From Catenulispora sp. MAP5-51 (GTDB lineage Bacteria > Actinomycetota > Actinomycetes > Streptomycetales > Catenulisporaceae): DNA of 32,140 nt. The stretch spans positions 1-32,140 of the forward strand of contig NZ_JBGCCH010000057.1 of the NCBI RefSeq assembly GCF_041261205.1, written 5' to 3'. Positions 13,982 through 22,298 of the stretch are shown here, piece after piece (positions within the stretch are counted from its first letter, which is position 1; the number at the start of each line of letters is the position of its first letter). The notes beneath the pieces were generated by a model, which ran no database searches, was not told where the DNA came from, and worked only from the letters and a program-made list of their open reading frames with translations. A program made the position numbers and the translations under genes.

Positions 13982-15973
13982 TCAGCCGATGGTGTAGGCG
14001 TTTGCGACGGTCTGCGTGATCGACCCGCCGAGCGCGTCGGTGGCGGTGACCTTCAGCCACGGCGTGGCGCCCTTGGCGCCGTTCGTCCACAGCACGGCGT
14101 AGTGGCCCTGCCCGGCCGGGACCACCGAGGCCGGGGTCCAGGTCACACCCTTGTCGTAGGACACCGAGACAGTCGTGCCGGTGATCGCCGCCTGCGAACC
14201 GGCCTTGCCGTAGCTCTGATGCCCGACCGTCAGCAGCATCCCCGCGACCGGGCCGTGCGTGGTGTTCACGTCGTCGCTGGCGAGCTGGTAGTTCAGATCC
14301 AGCACCGGCAGGATCGAGCAGGCCGTCGTGCTGCTGCCCTGCGCGTAGCAGGTGTCGGCAGCCGGCAGCGTCCACTTCGCGTCCGCCGCCGGGTCGTAGG
14401 GCACGGTGATGTCGGTGTGCGACACCGTGGACTGGGTGAGCGGGGCCCCGGTGAGGTCCTCGTCGTACACCAGGCGGTAGGTGCCGGGCGTCTGCGACTG
14501 GCCGGTGAGGAAGGCGTCCGTGGAATAGTCCTGCGAGAGGACCTGGGCGCCGTCGCGGTAGACGGTCATGTGGCTGACGTTCTGGTAGGAGAACCCGCCC
14601 CAGGTGTCCGGCGAGCTGTCCTGAAGCGGGTTCAGCCCCAGCTCCACCGTGTCGCCGTCAGCGCAGGCCCGGCAATAGGTGGCAGCCTGGTACTGGCCGA
14701 CCTGCGGGGTGAGCGGGCCGTGGCCCCAGGTGCGCCACGTCACGCCCGGACCGTTGTAGGCCGGCGCGTCGGTGCCGAAGATCGCGTACTGCGAATCGCG
14801 GGACGGCGGTTCCATGGCGACCGCGGGGGAGATGCTCACGCCGTCGAGCGGTGCGCTGTAGTACGTGGTCAGGTGCTCCGGCGTGGGGATGACGTAGCCG
14901 ATGCCGAAGCCGCCGAGCGTCGGCCCGGAGAACGCGTTCATGTACAGGCCCTGATGGCCGGTGTTGCCGGGGTCGCTGTCGATGGTGTTGTGGACCGTGG
15001 CCAGTTTCGAGGCGTCGACCGGGAAGGTCTCGTCGGCGTCGATGTGGTCGGCGGCCGGGTACATCAGGTCGTAGCGGTAGGGGTCCGCGCTTCCGGCCGG
15101 GCTCGAACCGCCCCAGTCGACCAGCTGGTACGCGAAGCCGCCGACCTGCGCCGGCGCCGTGGGATTGACGTAGGTCGGTCCGTTGGAGTTCGACAACACG
15201 CCGGTGACCCGCCCCGTGAGATCGGTGCGGGTGAACTGGATGAGGTCGTCGTCGTTGACGGTGGGACGCGGCGTGGCCGCCAGCACCGGCACGGTCGCCA
15301 GGCGCTCGTCGGCGGTCACGGTGGTCACGCCGGTGTCGGCGACCGTGAAGTCGGTGTTCGTCACTATGCGCAGCGATGTGATGGTGTCCCCCGACGCGTC
15401 GAAGACGGGGAAGAAGGTGGTGGCCGAGTAGTGGCCGGCCGGCACCGCGAGCCGTGCCACGCCGTTGGTCAGCAGGATCGGGGGCAGGGAGACCTTGCTG
15501 GAGTCGTCCATGTTGAACAAGAAGGTCTGGCCGCTGGCCCCGGCCCCGTCCGTGTCCACGCCGTTGATCTGCAGGATGTGCAGCGGGTAGTACGGGACCG
15601 CCGCGGGTGCGGCGGCCGTTTCCAGGGTCGGAATCTCGTATTGCGACGCCACGAACTGCGCCGGCGCGGTCATGACCGAGTCGGGAATGACATAAGCGTG
15701 CTGTGGATTCGGCGCGTAGCGCACGGCCGGTACGGTCCTGCCGTCCGGGCCCAGCACCGTGACCATCGCGGCGGGGCCGGAACCGGTGACGAGGACCCGG
15801 TCACCGTTCGGCAGGGTACTGATCTGAGGCGCCGTCGCCGCATGGGCTTGCGGGACAGCCGTCTGCGCGACGGGTCGCGAAGCGGTCGCCGCGGCGGAGC
15901 CGGCGGCTGCCGTGGTCAGCGCCACGGCCATGGCCGCCGCCAGGAGCGGGACACGGTGGGTACGGGCTAGCAC
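13982..15973 (-). CDS. Large secreted protein: subtilase-like flanks without a catalytic domain
   Basis: It encodes 663 residues. GTG at 15973 has GGAGGA about 7 bases upstream. The signal peptide is PLLAAAMAVALTTAAAGSAAA. After it, STLPNGDRVLVTG and HAYVIPDSV match the N-terminal block found in many Streptomyces S8 proteases (a GDRV motif and an H-x-YVIP motif). The protein then passes straight into beta-rich domains with no Asp, His or GTSMAxP catalytic motifs. The C-terminal domain (LDLNYQLASDDVN, VSYDKGVTWTPASV, LKVTATDALGGSITQT) resembles subtilase C-terminal domains. It is first in an operon with the S53 protease. It may bind substrate or assist that enzyme; function unknown. Confidence 0.8.
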   Translation of the reverse strand: MLARTHRVPLLAAAMAVALTTAAAGSAAATASRPVAQTAVPQAHAATAPQISTLPNGDRVLVTGSGPAAMVTVLGPDGRTVPAVRYAPNPQHAYVIPDSVMTAPAQFVASQYEIPTLETAAAPAAVPYYPLHILQINGVDTDGAGASGQTFLFNMDDSSKVSLPPILLTNGVARLAVPAGHYSATTFFPVFDASGDTITSLRIVTNTDFTVADTGVTTVTADERLATVPVLAATPRPTVNDDDLIQFTRTDLTGRVTGVLSNSNGPTYVNPTAPAQVGGFAYQLVDWGGSSPAGSADPYRYDLMYPAADHIDADETFPVDASKLATVHNTIDSDPGNTGHQGLYMNAFSGPTLGGFGIGYVIPTPEHLTTYYSAPLDGVSISPAVAMEPPSRDSQYAIFGTDAPAYNGPGVTWRTWGHGPLTPQVGQYQAATYCRACADGDTVELGLNPLQDSSPDTWGGFSYQNVSHMTVYRDGAQVLSQDYSTDAFLTGQSQTPGTYRLVYDEDLTGAPLTQSTVSHTDITVPYDPAADAKWTLPAADTCYAQGSSTTACSILPVLDLNYQLASDDVNTTHGPVAGMLLTVGHQSYGKAGSQAAITGTTVSVSYDKGVTWTPASVVPAGQGHYAVLWTNGAKGATPWLKVTATDALGGSITQTVANAYTIG

Positions 15974-16185
15974 AAGTGGTTCCTCCAGATCGTCGGATCA
16001 ACTCCGGCGTGGTGTGCCTTTCGAAGTACTGACGACCTGAGGGATGCGGTACGTTATACGTGTTCTTACATTCGGACCCTGTTTCTCGCATGCTGGGACG
16101 GCCGCCGCGCCGGTGACGACACGGTGGCGCAGCGAAATCGCCAGTGCCTAGGCGGCCGATGCCCAGTCGCGTAACCTGACGGATC
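15974..16185. promoter_or_regulatory. Divergent promoter region of the S53 operon and the LhgO gene
   Basis: This 212-base gap separates two divergent starts and includes the AT-rich patch TACGTTATACGTG near 16040, unusual for this DNA. On the minus strand it contains TATAAC, a plausible -10 for the secreted-protein operon. No convincing -35 was seen. Confidence 0.35.
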
Positions 16186-17376
16186 GTGCGCAATGTCGTA
16201 GTCATCGGAGGCGGGATCATCGGTCTGGCCGTGGCCTGGGAGCTGACCGGGCGGGGGCTGGGCGTCACCGTGCTGGAGAAGGAGGCCGACTGGGCCGCGC
16301 ACCAGACCGGCCACAACTCGAACGTCGTCCACGCCGGGCTCTACTACAAGCCCGGCTCGTTCAAGGCCCGCATGTCCGTCGCCGGCAACCGGTCCATCGT
16401 GGACTTCGCCCGGCGGTACGACGTGCCCGTCGAGGTGTGCGGGAAGCTCGTCGTCGCGACCGGGCAGGAGGAGATCCCGGCGCTGGACGTGCTGGCCGAG
16501 CGGGCCGTGGCCAACGGCGTGCCGGCGAAGCGGATCACGCCGGCCGAGGCGCGGGAGTACGAGCCGGAGGTCTCGTGCGTCGCCGCGCTGCGCGTGGAGT
16601 CCACCGGGATCATCGACTACCCGGGCGTCTGCGCCGCGCTGGTCCGGCTGCTCGGCGAGGCCGGCGCCGACCTGCGGCTGAATAGCGCCGCGCTCGGGAT
16701 CCGGGCCGGGCGCACCGGAGGCGTCGAGGTCGCCACCGAGGCCGGCATCGTCCGCGCCGACGCCCTGGTCAACTGCGCCGGACTGCACTCCGATCGGGTG
16801 GCGCGCCTGGCCGGGCTGACGCCGTCGGCCCGGATCGTGCCCTTCCGCGGCGAGTACTACGAGCTCCGACCCGAACGCCGCCACCTGGTCAAGGGCCTGA
16901 TCTACCCGGTACCGGACCCGACGCTGCCGTTTTTGGGCGTCCACCTCACGAGGATGCTCGACGGCAGCGTGCACGCCGGCCCGAACGCCGTGCTGGCGCT
17001 GCGCCGCGAGGGCTACCGCTGGACCGACTTCTCCGCGAAGGACGTCGCCGAGGTGGCGGCCTTCCCCGGAACCTGGCGCCTCGCCCGCCGCTACGCGGTC
17101 CCGACCGGCCTGGACGAGGTCCGCCGCTCGTTCTCGAGGAAGCGCTTCGCCGCCAGCCTGGCCCGCCTCGTCCCGGCCGTCACCGAGCAGGACATCGTCC
17201 GCCACGGCTCCGGCGTGCGCGCGCAGGCCATGCGCCGCGACGGTTCACTGGTCGACGACTTCCTCATCGAGACCGCCCGCGACCAGGTGCACGTCCTGAA
17301 CGCGCCCTCGCCGGCGGCCACCAGCGCGCTGGAGATCGCGCGGCATATCGCGGACCGGGTGACCGAGGGGAGGTGA
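16186..17376 (+). CDS. lhgO: L-2-hydroxyglutarate oxidase
   Basis: It encodes 396 residues, the normal length, starting with GTG directly before the FAD-binding strand. VVVIGGGIIGLAVAWELTGRG is the dinucleotide-binding motif, and HQTGHNSNVVHAGLYYKPGS is the block that distinguishes LhgO/L2HGDH from other DAO-family oxidases. GIIDYPGVCAAL, VNCAGLHSDRVARLAG and a late GVRAQAMRRDGSLVDDFLIE also match. The enzyme oxidises L-2-hydroxyglutarate, a side product of central metabolism, to 2-oxoglutarate and passes electrons to oxygen or the membrane quinone pool. It appears monocistronic; the next gene begins 75 bases later. Confidence 0.92.
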   Translation: MRNVVVIGGGIIGLAVAWELTGRGLGVTVLEKEADWAAHQTGHNSNVVHAGLYYKPGSFKARMSVAGNRSIVDFARRYDVPVEVCGKLVVATGQEEIPALDVLAERAVANGVPAKRITPAEAREYEPEVSCVAALRVESTGIIDYPGVCAALVRLLGEAGADLRLNSAALGIRAGRTGGVEVATEAGIVRADALVNCAGLHSDRVARLAGLTPSARIVPFRGEYYELRPERRHLVKGLIYPVPDPTLPFLGVHLTRMLDGSVHAGPNAVLALRREGYRWTDFSAKDVAEVAAFPGTWRLARRYAVPTGLDEVRRSFSRKRFAASLARLVPAVTEQDIVRHGSGVRAQAMRRDGSLVDDFLIETARDQVHVLNAPSPAATSALEIARHIADRVTEGR

Positions 17377-17415
17377 AAGCCGAATCCCGAGGGGCGAGAC
17401 CTTGAGGAGAAATTG

Positions 17416-17424
17416 ATGGAATAA
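17416..17424 (+). promoter_or_regulatory. Start-stop element (ATG GAA TAA) ahead of the sensor phosphatase gene
   Basis: GAGGAGA at 17404-17410 is placed ideally for ATG at 17416, but the third codon is TAA. The same frame continues open to the ATG at 17452, which has no good ribosome binding site of its own. This suggests either reinitiation control or a recent nonsense change that removed the original start. Confidence 0.45.
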
Positions 17425-17451
17425 TCCCGGCATAGTGGTAGAAACAAGCTC

Positions 17452-20223
17452 ATGGTCGAGCGAGTCGACCGGCGGTGGCCTGTACGCAGAAAACCGCTGA
17501 TCGCGAGAAACCGGCGCAGCGTGGCTACTCAGGTATTCGCGCTGGAACTCGTGGTCGTCGTGCTGCTGGTGGCCGGGGCGATCCTGGCGCAGGTCCTGGA
17601 GTCGCGGCGGAACAGCGACGCCGAGGCGAAGAACAAATCGATCGCCGTGGCGGAGACCTTCGCGCATTCCCCCGGGCTGCTCGCCGCCCTCAAGACGCCC
17701 AATCCCTCGGCGATCCTGCAGCCGATCACCGAGGCCACCCGCAAGGTGGCCGGCGTCGACTTCATCGTCGTCATGAACGACCAGGGGATCCGCTACACGC
17801 ATCCGATGCCGAGCAGGATCGGCCAGCGGTTCGTCGGCACCATCGGCCCGTCGCTGCACGGGCAGGTCTACACCGAGAGCGTGCACGGTCCGCTGGGCCA
17901 CGAGGTCCAGGCGACCGTCCCGGTGACCGCCCCGGACGGGTCGATACCCGCCCTGGTCTCGGCCGGGCTCGTGGTCAAGCACGTCACCGCCGTCAGCAGC
18001 CGGCAGCTGCCGGTGATCCTGGGCACCGGCGCCGCGGGCGTCGCGGTGGCCACCATCGGGACCGCGCTGATCGCCCGCCGGGTGAAGCGCCAGACCCACG
18101 GTATGGACCCGGCCGAGCTGGCCCGGATGTACGAGCACCACGACGCCGTCCTGCACGCGGTCCGCGAGGGCGTGGTCATCGTCGGCCAGGACGGGCGGTT
18201 GTTGCTGGCCAACGACGAGGCGTGCGACCTGCTGGGCCTGCCCGCCCGGGCCGAGGGCCGGTATCTGGGCGACATCGCGGGCCTGACCCCGGAGACCGTC
18301 GAGCTGCTGGTGTCGGGCCGGACGGTCACCGACGAACTGCTCCACGTCGGCGGCCGGCTCGTCGTGGTCAACCAGCGGCCGACCGATCCGCACAGCCAGG
18401 CCATGGGCACCGTGGCGACCATCCGGGACTCCACGGAGCTGCTCGCGCTGTCCGGCAAGGCCGAGGTGGCCAGCCGGCGCCTGGCCCTGCTGTACGAGGC
18501 CGGCGCCGGCGTGGGGACCACGCTCGACGTCGCGCGCACCACCGAGGAGCTGGCCCGGGTCGCGGTGCCCGGCTTCGCGGACTTCGTCACCGTCGATCTG
18601 GCCGATCCGGTGCTGGCCGGTGACGAGCCCGCCGCCGGCGCCGTCAACCTGCGCCGCACCGCTGTCCACGGCGTCGGCGAGGACCACCCGTTCTACCCGG
18701 TCGGCAAACTGACCGCCTTCATCCCGTCCTCCCCGATGGCCCGCGGCTTCGACAGCGGCCGCTCGCAGGTCGTGCCCGACCTGGCGGCCGCGCCCGGCTG
18801 GCACGCCCAGGACCCGGCGCTGACCAGGCGCATCATGGACTACGGCGTCCACAGCCTGATCACCGCCCCGGTGAAGGCCCGCGGCATCATCCTGGGCGTC
18901 GTCAACTTCTGGCGCTCGAAGAAGCCCGGGCCGTTCGACGACGACGACCGCACGCTGGCCGAGGAGCTGGTCGCGCGGGCCGCCGTCAGCATCGACAACG
19001 CCCGCCGGTACACCCGCGAGCACGCCATGGCCGTGACCCTGCAGCGCAGCCTGCTGCCGCGTGCCCTGCCCGGCCAGAGCGCCTTGGAGGTCGCCCACCG
19101 CTACCTGCCGGCGCAGTCCGGGGTGAGCGGTGACTGGTTCGACGTCATCCCGCTGCCCGGCAGCCGGGTCGCCCTGGTGGTCGGCGACGTGGTCGGCCAC
19201 GGGCTGCACGCCGCCGCCACGATGGGCCGGCTGCGCACCGCGGTCCACAACTTCTCCGCCCTCGACCTGCCGCCGAACGAGCTGCTCGGCCACCTCGACG
19301 AGCTGGTCAACCGGATTGACCAGGAGGAGTCCGACAGCGGCGCCGACAGCGGTCCCGGAACCGGTGCCGGCCTCGGCACCGACATCGGCGTCACCGGCGC
19401 CACCTGCCTGTACGCGATCTACGACCCGACCACCCGGCTGTGCACCGTCGCGACCGCCGGCCACCCGCCGCCCGCGCTGGTCTCGCCAGACGGCCAGGTC
19501 GTCTTCCCGGACCTGCCGACCGGCCCCCCGCTCGGCGCGAGCGGGCTGCCCTACGAGTCGACCGAGGTGGAGCTGGCCGAGGGCACCCAGATCGTGCTCT
19601 ACACCGACGGGCTGATCGAGGAGCGCACCCGCGACTTCGACGTCGGTATGGACCTGCTGCGCGCGGCACTGTCGCAGCGGGACCGGGACCCGGAGGAGAA
19701 CTGCCGGGCGGTGCTGGAGGCGTTGCTGCCGGAGCACCCGCAGGACGACGTGGCACTGCTGATCGCCAAGACCAGGGTGCTCGGCCCCGACCGGGTCGTG
19801 GAGCGCGACGTGCCCTCCGATCCGGCCGCCGTCGCCGACATCCGGGCCTGGTGCCTGGCGGCGCTGGACGAATGGGGCCTCGACGAGCTGGCCTTCGCGA
19901 CCGAGCTGGCCCTGAGCGAGCTGGTCACCAACGCCATCCGGTACGGCTCGGAGCCGGTGCGGGTCCGGCTGCTGCGCGACCGGAGCCTGATCCTGGAGGT
20001 CTCCGACGGCAGCAACACCTCACCGCACCTGACGTACGCCGCGAGCACCGACGAGGGCGGCCGCGGCCTGTTCATGGTCGCCCAGCTCACCCAGCGCTGG
20101 GGGACGCGCTACACGCCGCAGGGCAAGATCATCTGGGCCGAGCAGGCCATGCCGGCGCCGATCCCCACGCAGACGCCGGCGCAAGTCGAGTCTCCGCGTG
20201 CTCTGACGCTGCCCTCGGTGTGA
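17452..20223 (+). CDS. Sensor PP2C phosphatase with RsbW-like kinase domain (SpoIIE family)
   Basis: It encodes 923 residues. Two helices (about 29-49 and 185-207) bracket an extracytoplasmic Cache/CitA-like sensor with the SRIGQRFVGTIGPSL segment. Then come a PAS domain (about 225-330; AVREGVVIVGQDGRLLLAN), a GAF domain (about 345-520), a PP2C/SpoIIE phosphatase (about 545-775; SGDWFDVIPL, VGDVVGHGLHAAATMG, YTDGLIEERT, PQDDVALLI) and a GHKL ATPase (about 795-905; ELALSELVTNAIRYG, GGRGLFMVAQL). PP2C dephosphorylates anti-anti-sigma factors and the RsbW-like domain may phosphorylate them or bind a sigma factor, so one protein could run a partner switch. No partner gene is adjacent. Translation start is discussed under the start-stop element. 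Confidence 0.92.
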   Translation: MVERVDRRWPVRRKPLIARNRRSVATQVFALELVVVVLLVAGAILAQVLESRRNSDAEAKNKSIAVAETFAHSPGLLAALKTPNPSAILQPITEATRKVAGVDFIVVMNDQGIRYTHPMPSRIGQRFVGTIGPSLHGQVYTESVHGPLGHEVQATVPVTAPDGSIPALVSAGLVVKHVTAVSSRQLPVILGTGAAGVAVATIGTALIARRVKRQTHGMDPAELARMYEHHDAVLHAVREGVVIVGQDGRLLLANDEACDLLGLPARAEGRYLGDIAGLTPETVELLVSGRTVTDELLHVGGRLVVVNQRPTDPHSQAMGTVATIRDSTELLALSGKAEVASRRLALLYEAGAGVGTTLDVARTTEELARVAVPGFADFVTVDLADPVLAGDEPAAGAVNLRRTAVHGVGEDHPFYPVGKLTAFIPSSPMARGFDSGRSQVVPDLAAAPGWHAQDPALTRRIMDYGVHSLITAPVKARGIILGVVNFWRSKKPGPFDDDDRTLAEELVARAAVSIDNARRYTREHAMAVTLQRSLLPRALPGQSALEVAHRYLPAQSGVSGDWFDVIPLPGSRVALVVGDVVGHGLHAAATMGRLRTAVHNFSALDLPPNELLGHLDELVNRIDQEESDSGADSGPGTGAGLGTDIGVTGATCLYAIYDPTTRLCTVATAGHPPPALVSPDGQVVFPDLPTGPPLGASGLPYESTEVELAEGTQIVLYTDGLIEERTRDFDVGMDLLRAALSQRDRDPEENCRAVLEALLPEHPQDDVALLIAKTRVLGPDRVVERDVPSDPAAVADIRAWCLAALDEWGLDELAFATELALSELVTNAIRYGSEPVRVRLLRDRSLILEVSDGSNTSPHLTYAASTDEGGRGLFMVAQLTQRWGTRYTPQGKIIWAEQAMPAPIPTQTPAQVESPRALTLPSV

Positions 20224-20288
20224 GCCGGTGTCAGCCAGTGTGAGCCGGACAGCGTGCCGAGCATCCACCCCGTGAGAGGGTGCTGTCC

Positions 20289-21467
20289 ATGCTCATACCG
20301 GAGACAGCAGAAGCCTGTATCGACGATGGGAGCACGATCCTGGTCGCGCCTTCGGCGCGGCACGCTGACGACGCGGTCAAGGACTTCTTCGGTTCGGTGA
20401 TCACGCCGGAGGAGCTCGCTTCCGGTTCGCTCGACCTCGCGGGGAAGACCGTCTACTTGTACGGCGACGGGTCCGGGACCGGCAATCCGCGATTGGCGGC
20501 TGCCGCGAGGGTGTTCGTCATCCGGGAGCTGTCCCGGGTTCCCCTCCGGGTCCACGGCGTCGGCGTGTACTACCGCCGCTTCTTCGACCTCGACGCCGGT
20601 CACTTCGCACGGATCAGTGCCGAGCACGAGTTCCAGTCCCTGACGGAGTCCACCAAGCCCGGAACGGCCCACCGCAGCGGAATCTATCTGACGCCGGTCA
20701 CCCCGGACGGCGACGAACTCCATTTCCGCCTGCTCCGGTGCTCGACGAACTTCTCGGGGCCGACCGAGGGCTTCCAGGCCACCGACACGTCCATCGTCGA
20801 GGCGCTGAACCGCGAGGCCGCGTCCGTCTTCCGAGACCCGGCGCCGCTGAACCACGTCCTCGCGCAGATCTACCACAACACCCTCGCCACGGCCGAGCGC
20901 AAGCAGTCCAAGGCCAAGATCTCGTCGCACGCCGACAAGACCAAGGACATGCCGGCCAACGGCATCATGGCCTTCTGCACCTTCTACGACGGGCTCGACA
21001 AGCTGCAGCCGCTGGCCGACGACGCCTTCGACTACGGCGTGAAGCGTGTCAGCGGGCTGACCAAACTCCACTTCCGCCTGAAGGAGTCGGCCGGGGAACG
21101 CGACGGGGAGGCGCTCCCGCAGCAGTTCACCCTGACCCTCTATCCCGGCTCCGTGTTCTTCATGCCGCTGTCCACGAATCGCTTGTACACGCACGAGATC
21201 CGGTCCTCGATGTTGGACGCCGAACTGCTCCCGACCCGCCTGGGATACGTGGTGCGCTGTTCGAACGCCGAAGCCGTGCACAAGGACGGCCACACGTTCC
21301 TCAAAACGGCCGGAGAGCTGGTGCGGCTGGAGCCGCCCACCCAGGCCGACATGGACGAGCTGCGCAGGCTGTACGCCGAGGAGAACAGGACGACGTCGTT
21401 CGTCGACTACGGCGACGAGATCTTCTTCAGCATGAACACGGGGGACTACGTTGCTCCCCGAATCTAG
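20289..21467 (+). CDS. AlkB-like 2OG-Fe(II) oxygenase, first of a tandem pair
   Basis: It encodes 392 residues from ATG at 20289, with GAGAGG about 10 bases upstream; GTG at 20280 is too close to that site. The C-terminal half shows a 2OG-oxygenase core: H-x-D in ISSHADKTKDM, a distal His in NRLYTHEIRSS and an R-x5-R in TRLGYVVRCSN, the arrangement of AlkB-type enzymes. The N-terminal 200 residues are not recognised. They include YYRRFFDLDAGHF and FRLLRCSTNFSGPTEGF and may shape substrate access. It is soluble, with no signal peptide. It overlaps the second oxygenase by 17 bases. The reaction, DNA/RNA demethylation or small-molecule hydroxylation, cannot be decided. Confidence 0.72.
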   Translation: MLIPETAEACIDDGSTILVAPSARHADDAVKDFFGSVITPEELASGSLDLAGKTVYLYGDGSGTGNPRLAAAARVFVIRELSRVPLRVHGVGVYYRRFFDLDAGHFARISAEHEFQSLTESTKPGTAHRSGIYLTPVTPDGDELHFRLLRCSTNFSGPTEGFQATDTSIVEALNREAASVFRDPAPLNHVLAQIYHNTLATAERKQSKAKISSHADKTKDMPANGIMAFCTFYDGLDKLQPLADDAFDYGVKRVSGLTKLHFRLKESAGERDGEALPQQFTLTLYPGSVFFMPLSTNRLYTHEIRSSMLDAELLPTRLGYVVRCSNAEAVHKDGHTFLKTAGELVRLEPPTQADMDELRRLYAEENRTTSFVDYGDEIFFSMNTGDYVAPRI

Positions 21468-22236
21468 GATCTCGGACGAGGTGCGCTCGTACGCGTTGGC
21501 GTTGCAGTCGCCGTCGCCGGTCGAGGGGAATCCCTTTGCGGAGCTCTTTGCCTCGGTCAGTTGGGAAGGCGTGGGGAAGGGCCGGCAAGGCGCCGTGCTC
21601 ACCAGGATCGAGGACGCGGGCGTCCCGCTCGTACGCACGACCACCCGGTACGGCAGCCCGGCGCAGCGTTTCCGGCCGGTGCACGAACGGCTGGCGCGAC
21701 AGATCCAGGAATGCGCGGGACTTCCGATCGGCTTCAACAACGCCCTCATCGAGGCGTATACGAACGCTTACACCACCATGGGCGCCCATTCCGATCAAGC
21801 CCTCGACCTGGCCGATGAATCGTTCATCGCCGTCTTCTCCTGCTACCGGCATCCCGAAGCGGACTCACCGAGGAAGCTGGTCGTCGAACCGAAGGCGCCC
21901 GGTGGCGAGAAGTCCGAGATCCCCCTCACCCACAACAGCGTCGTCGTGTTCTCCGTCGCCGCGAACCGCCGTCTCAAGCACAGAATCGTCCTGGACACCC
22001 CGGCCCACTCGGCGGACAACCAATGGCTCGGCGTCACCTTCCGGACGTCGAAGACCCTCGTCCGGTACCGCGACGGACAGGCACACCTCCCGCACGGCGA
22101 CCGCCTCACCCTGGCCGACGACGAGCAGAGCGGCGAGTTCTACCGACTACGCCGCCGCGAGAACAACGAGACGGACTTCACCTATCCGCCGCTGACGTGC
22201 ACGGTCAGCGAGAGCGATCTGACGCCGCCGGTCTGA
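21451..22236 (+). CDS. AlkB-like 2OG-Fe(II) oxygenase, second of a tandem pair
   Basis: It encodes 261 residues; the start overlaps the first oxygenase gene. The core has H-x-D in TTMGAHSDQALDL, the distal His in RRLKHRIVLD and a 2OG-binding Arg in WLGVTFRTSK. IGFNNALIEAYTNAYTTMGAHSD resembles the AlkB strand that ends at the iron site (N-x-Y...G-x-H-x-D). Compared with its neighbour it lacks the long N-terminal extension and the first Arg of R-x5-R. The two share the core order and are probably divergent paralogues working together. Followed by a bidirectional terminator. Confidence 0.78.
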   Translation: MLPESRISDEVRSYALALQSPSPVEGNPFAELFASVSWEGVGKGRQGAVLTRIEDAGVPLVRTTTRYGSPAQRFRPVHERLARQIQECAGLPIGFNNALIEAYTNAYTTMGAHSDQALDLADESFIAVFSCYRHPEADSPRKLVVEPKAPGGEKSEIPLTHNSVVVFSVAANRRLKHRIVLDTPAHSADNQWLGVTFRTSKTLVRYRDGQAHLPHGDRLTLADDEQSGEFYRLRRRENNETDFTYPPLTCTVSESDLTPPV

Positions 22237-22241
22237 CCGCG

Positions 22242-22277
22242 ATCGTGTGGCCGGGCAGAGCGCCCCGGCCACACGAT
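22242..22277. terminator. Bidirectional terminator between convergent genes
   Basis: ATCGTGTGGCCGGG and CCCGGCCACACGAT form a perfect 14-bp stem with an 8-base loop, 5 bases after the oxygenase stop and 21 bases before the GH16 stop on the opposite strand. Position and symmetry fit termination from both sides. Confidence 0.88.
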
Positions 22278-22298
22278 TCTGATCGCGGCCCTGTCTGC

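Noticed and set aside
14102-15970. 622-codon plus-strand frame opposite the large secreted protein
   Set aside because: Arg/Val/Gly-rich antisense shadow; the minus strand has a signal peptide and RBS.
17245-19737. 830-codon minus-strand open frame
   Set aside because: It is antisense to the sensor phosphatase, low-complexity (Val/Arg/Gly/Gln rich), with no RBS or domains. The domains of the plus-strand protein are unambiguous.
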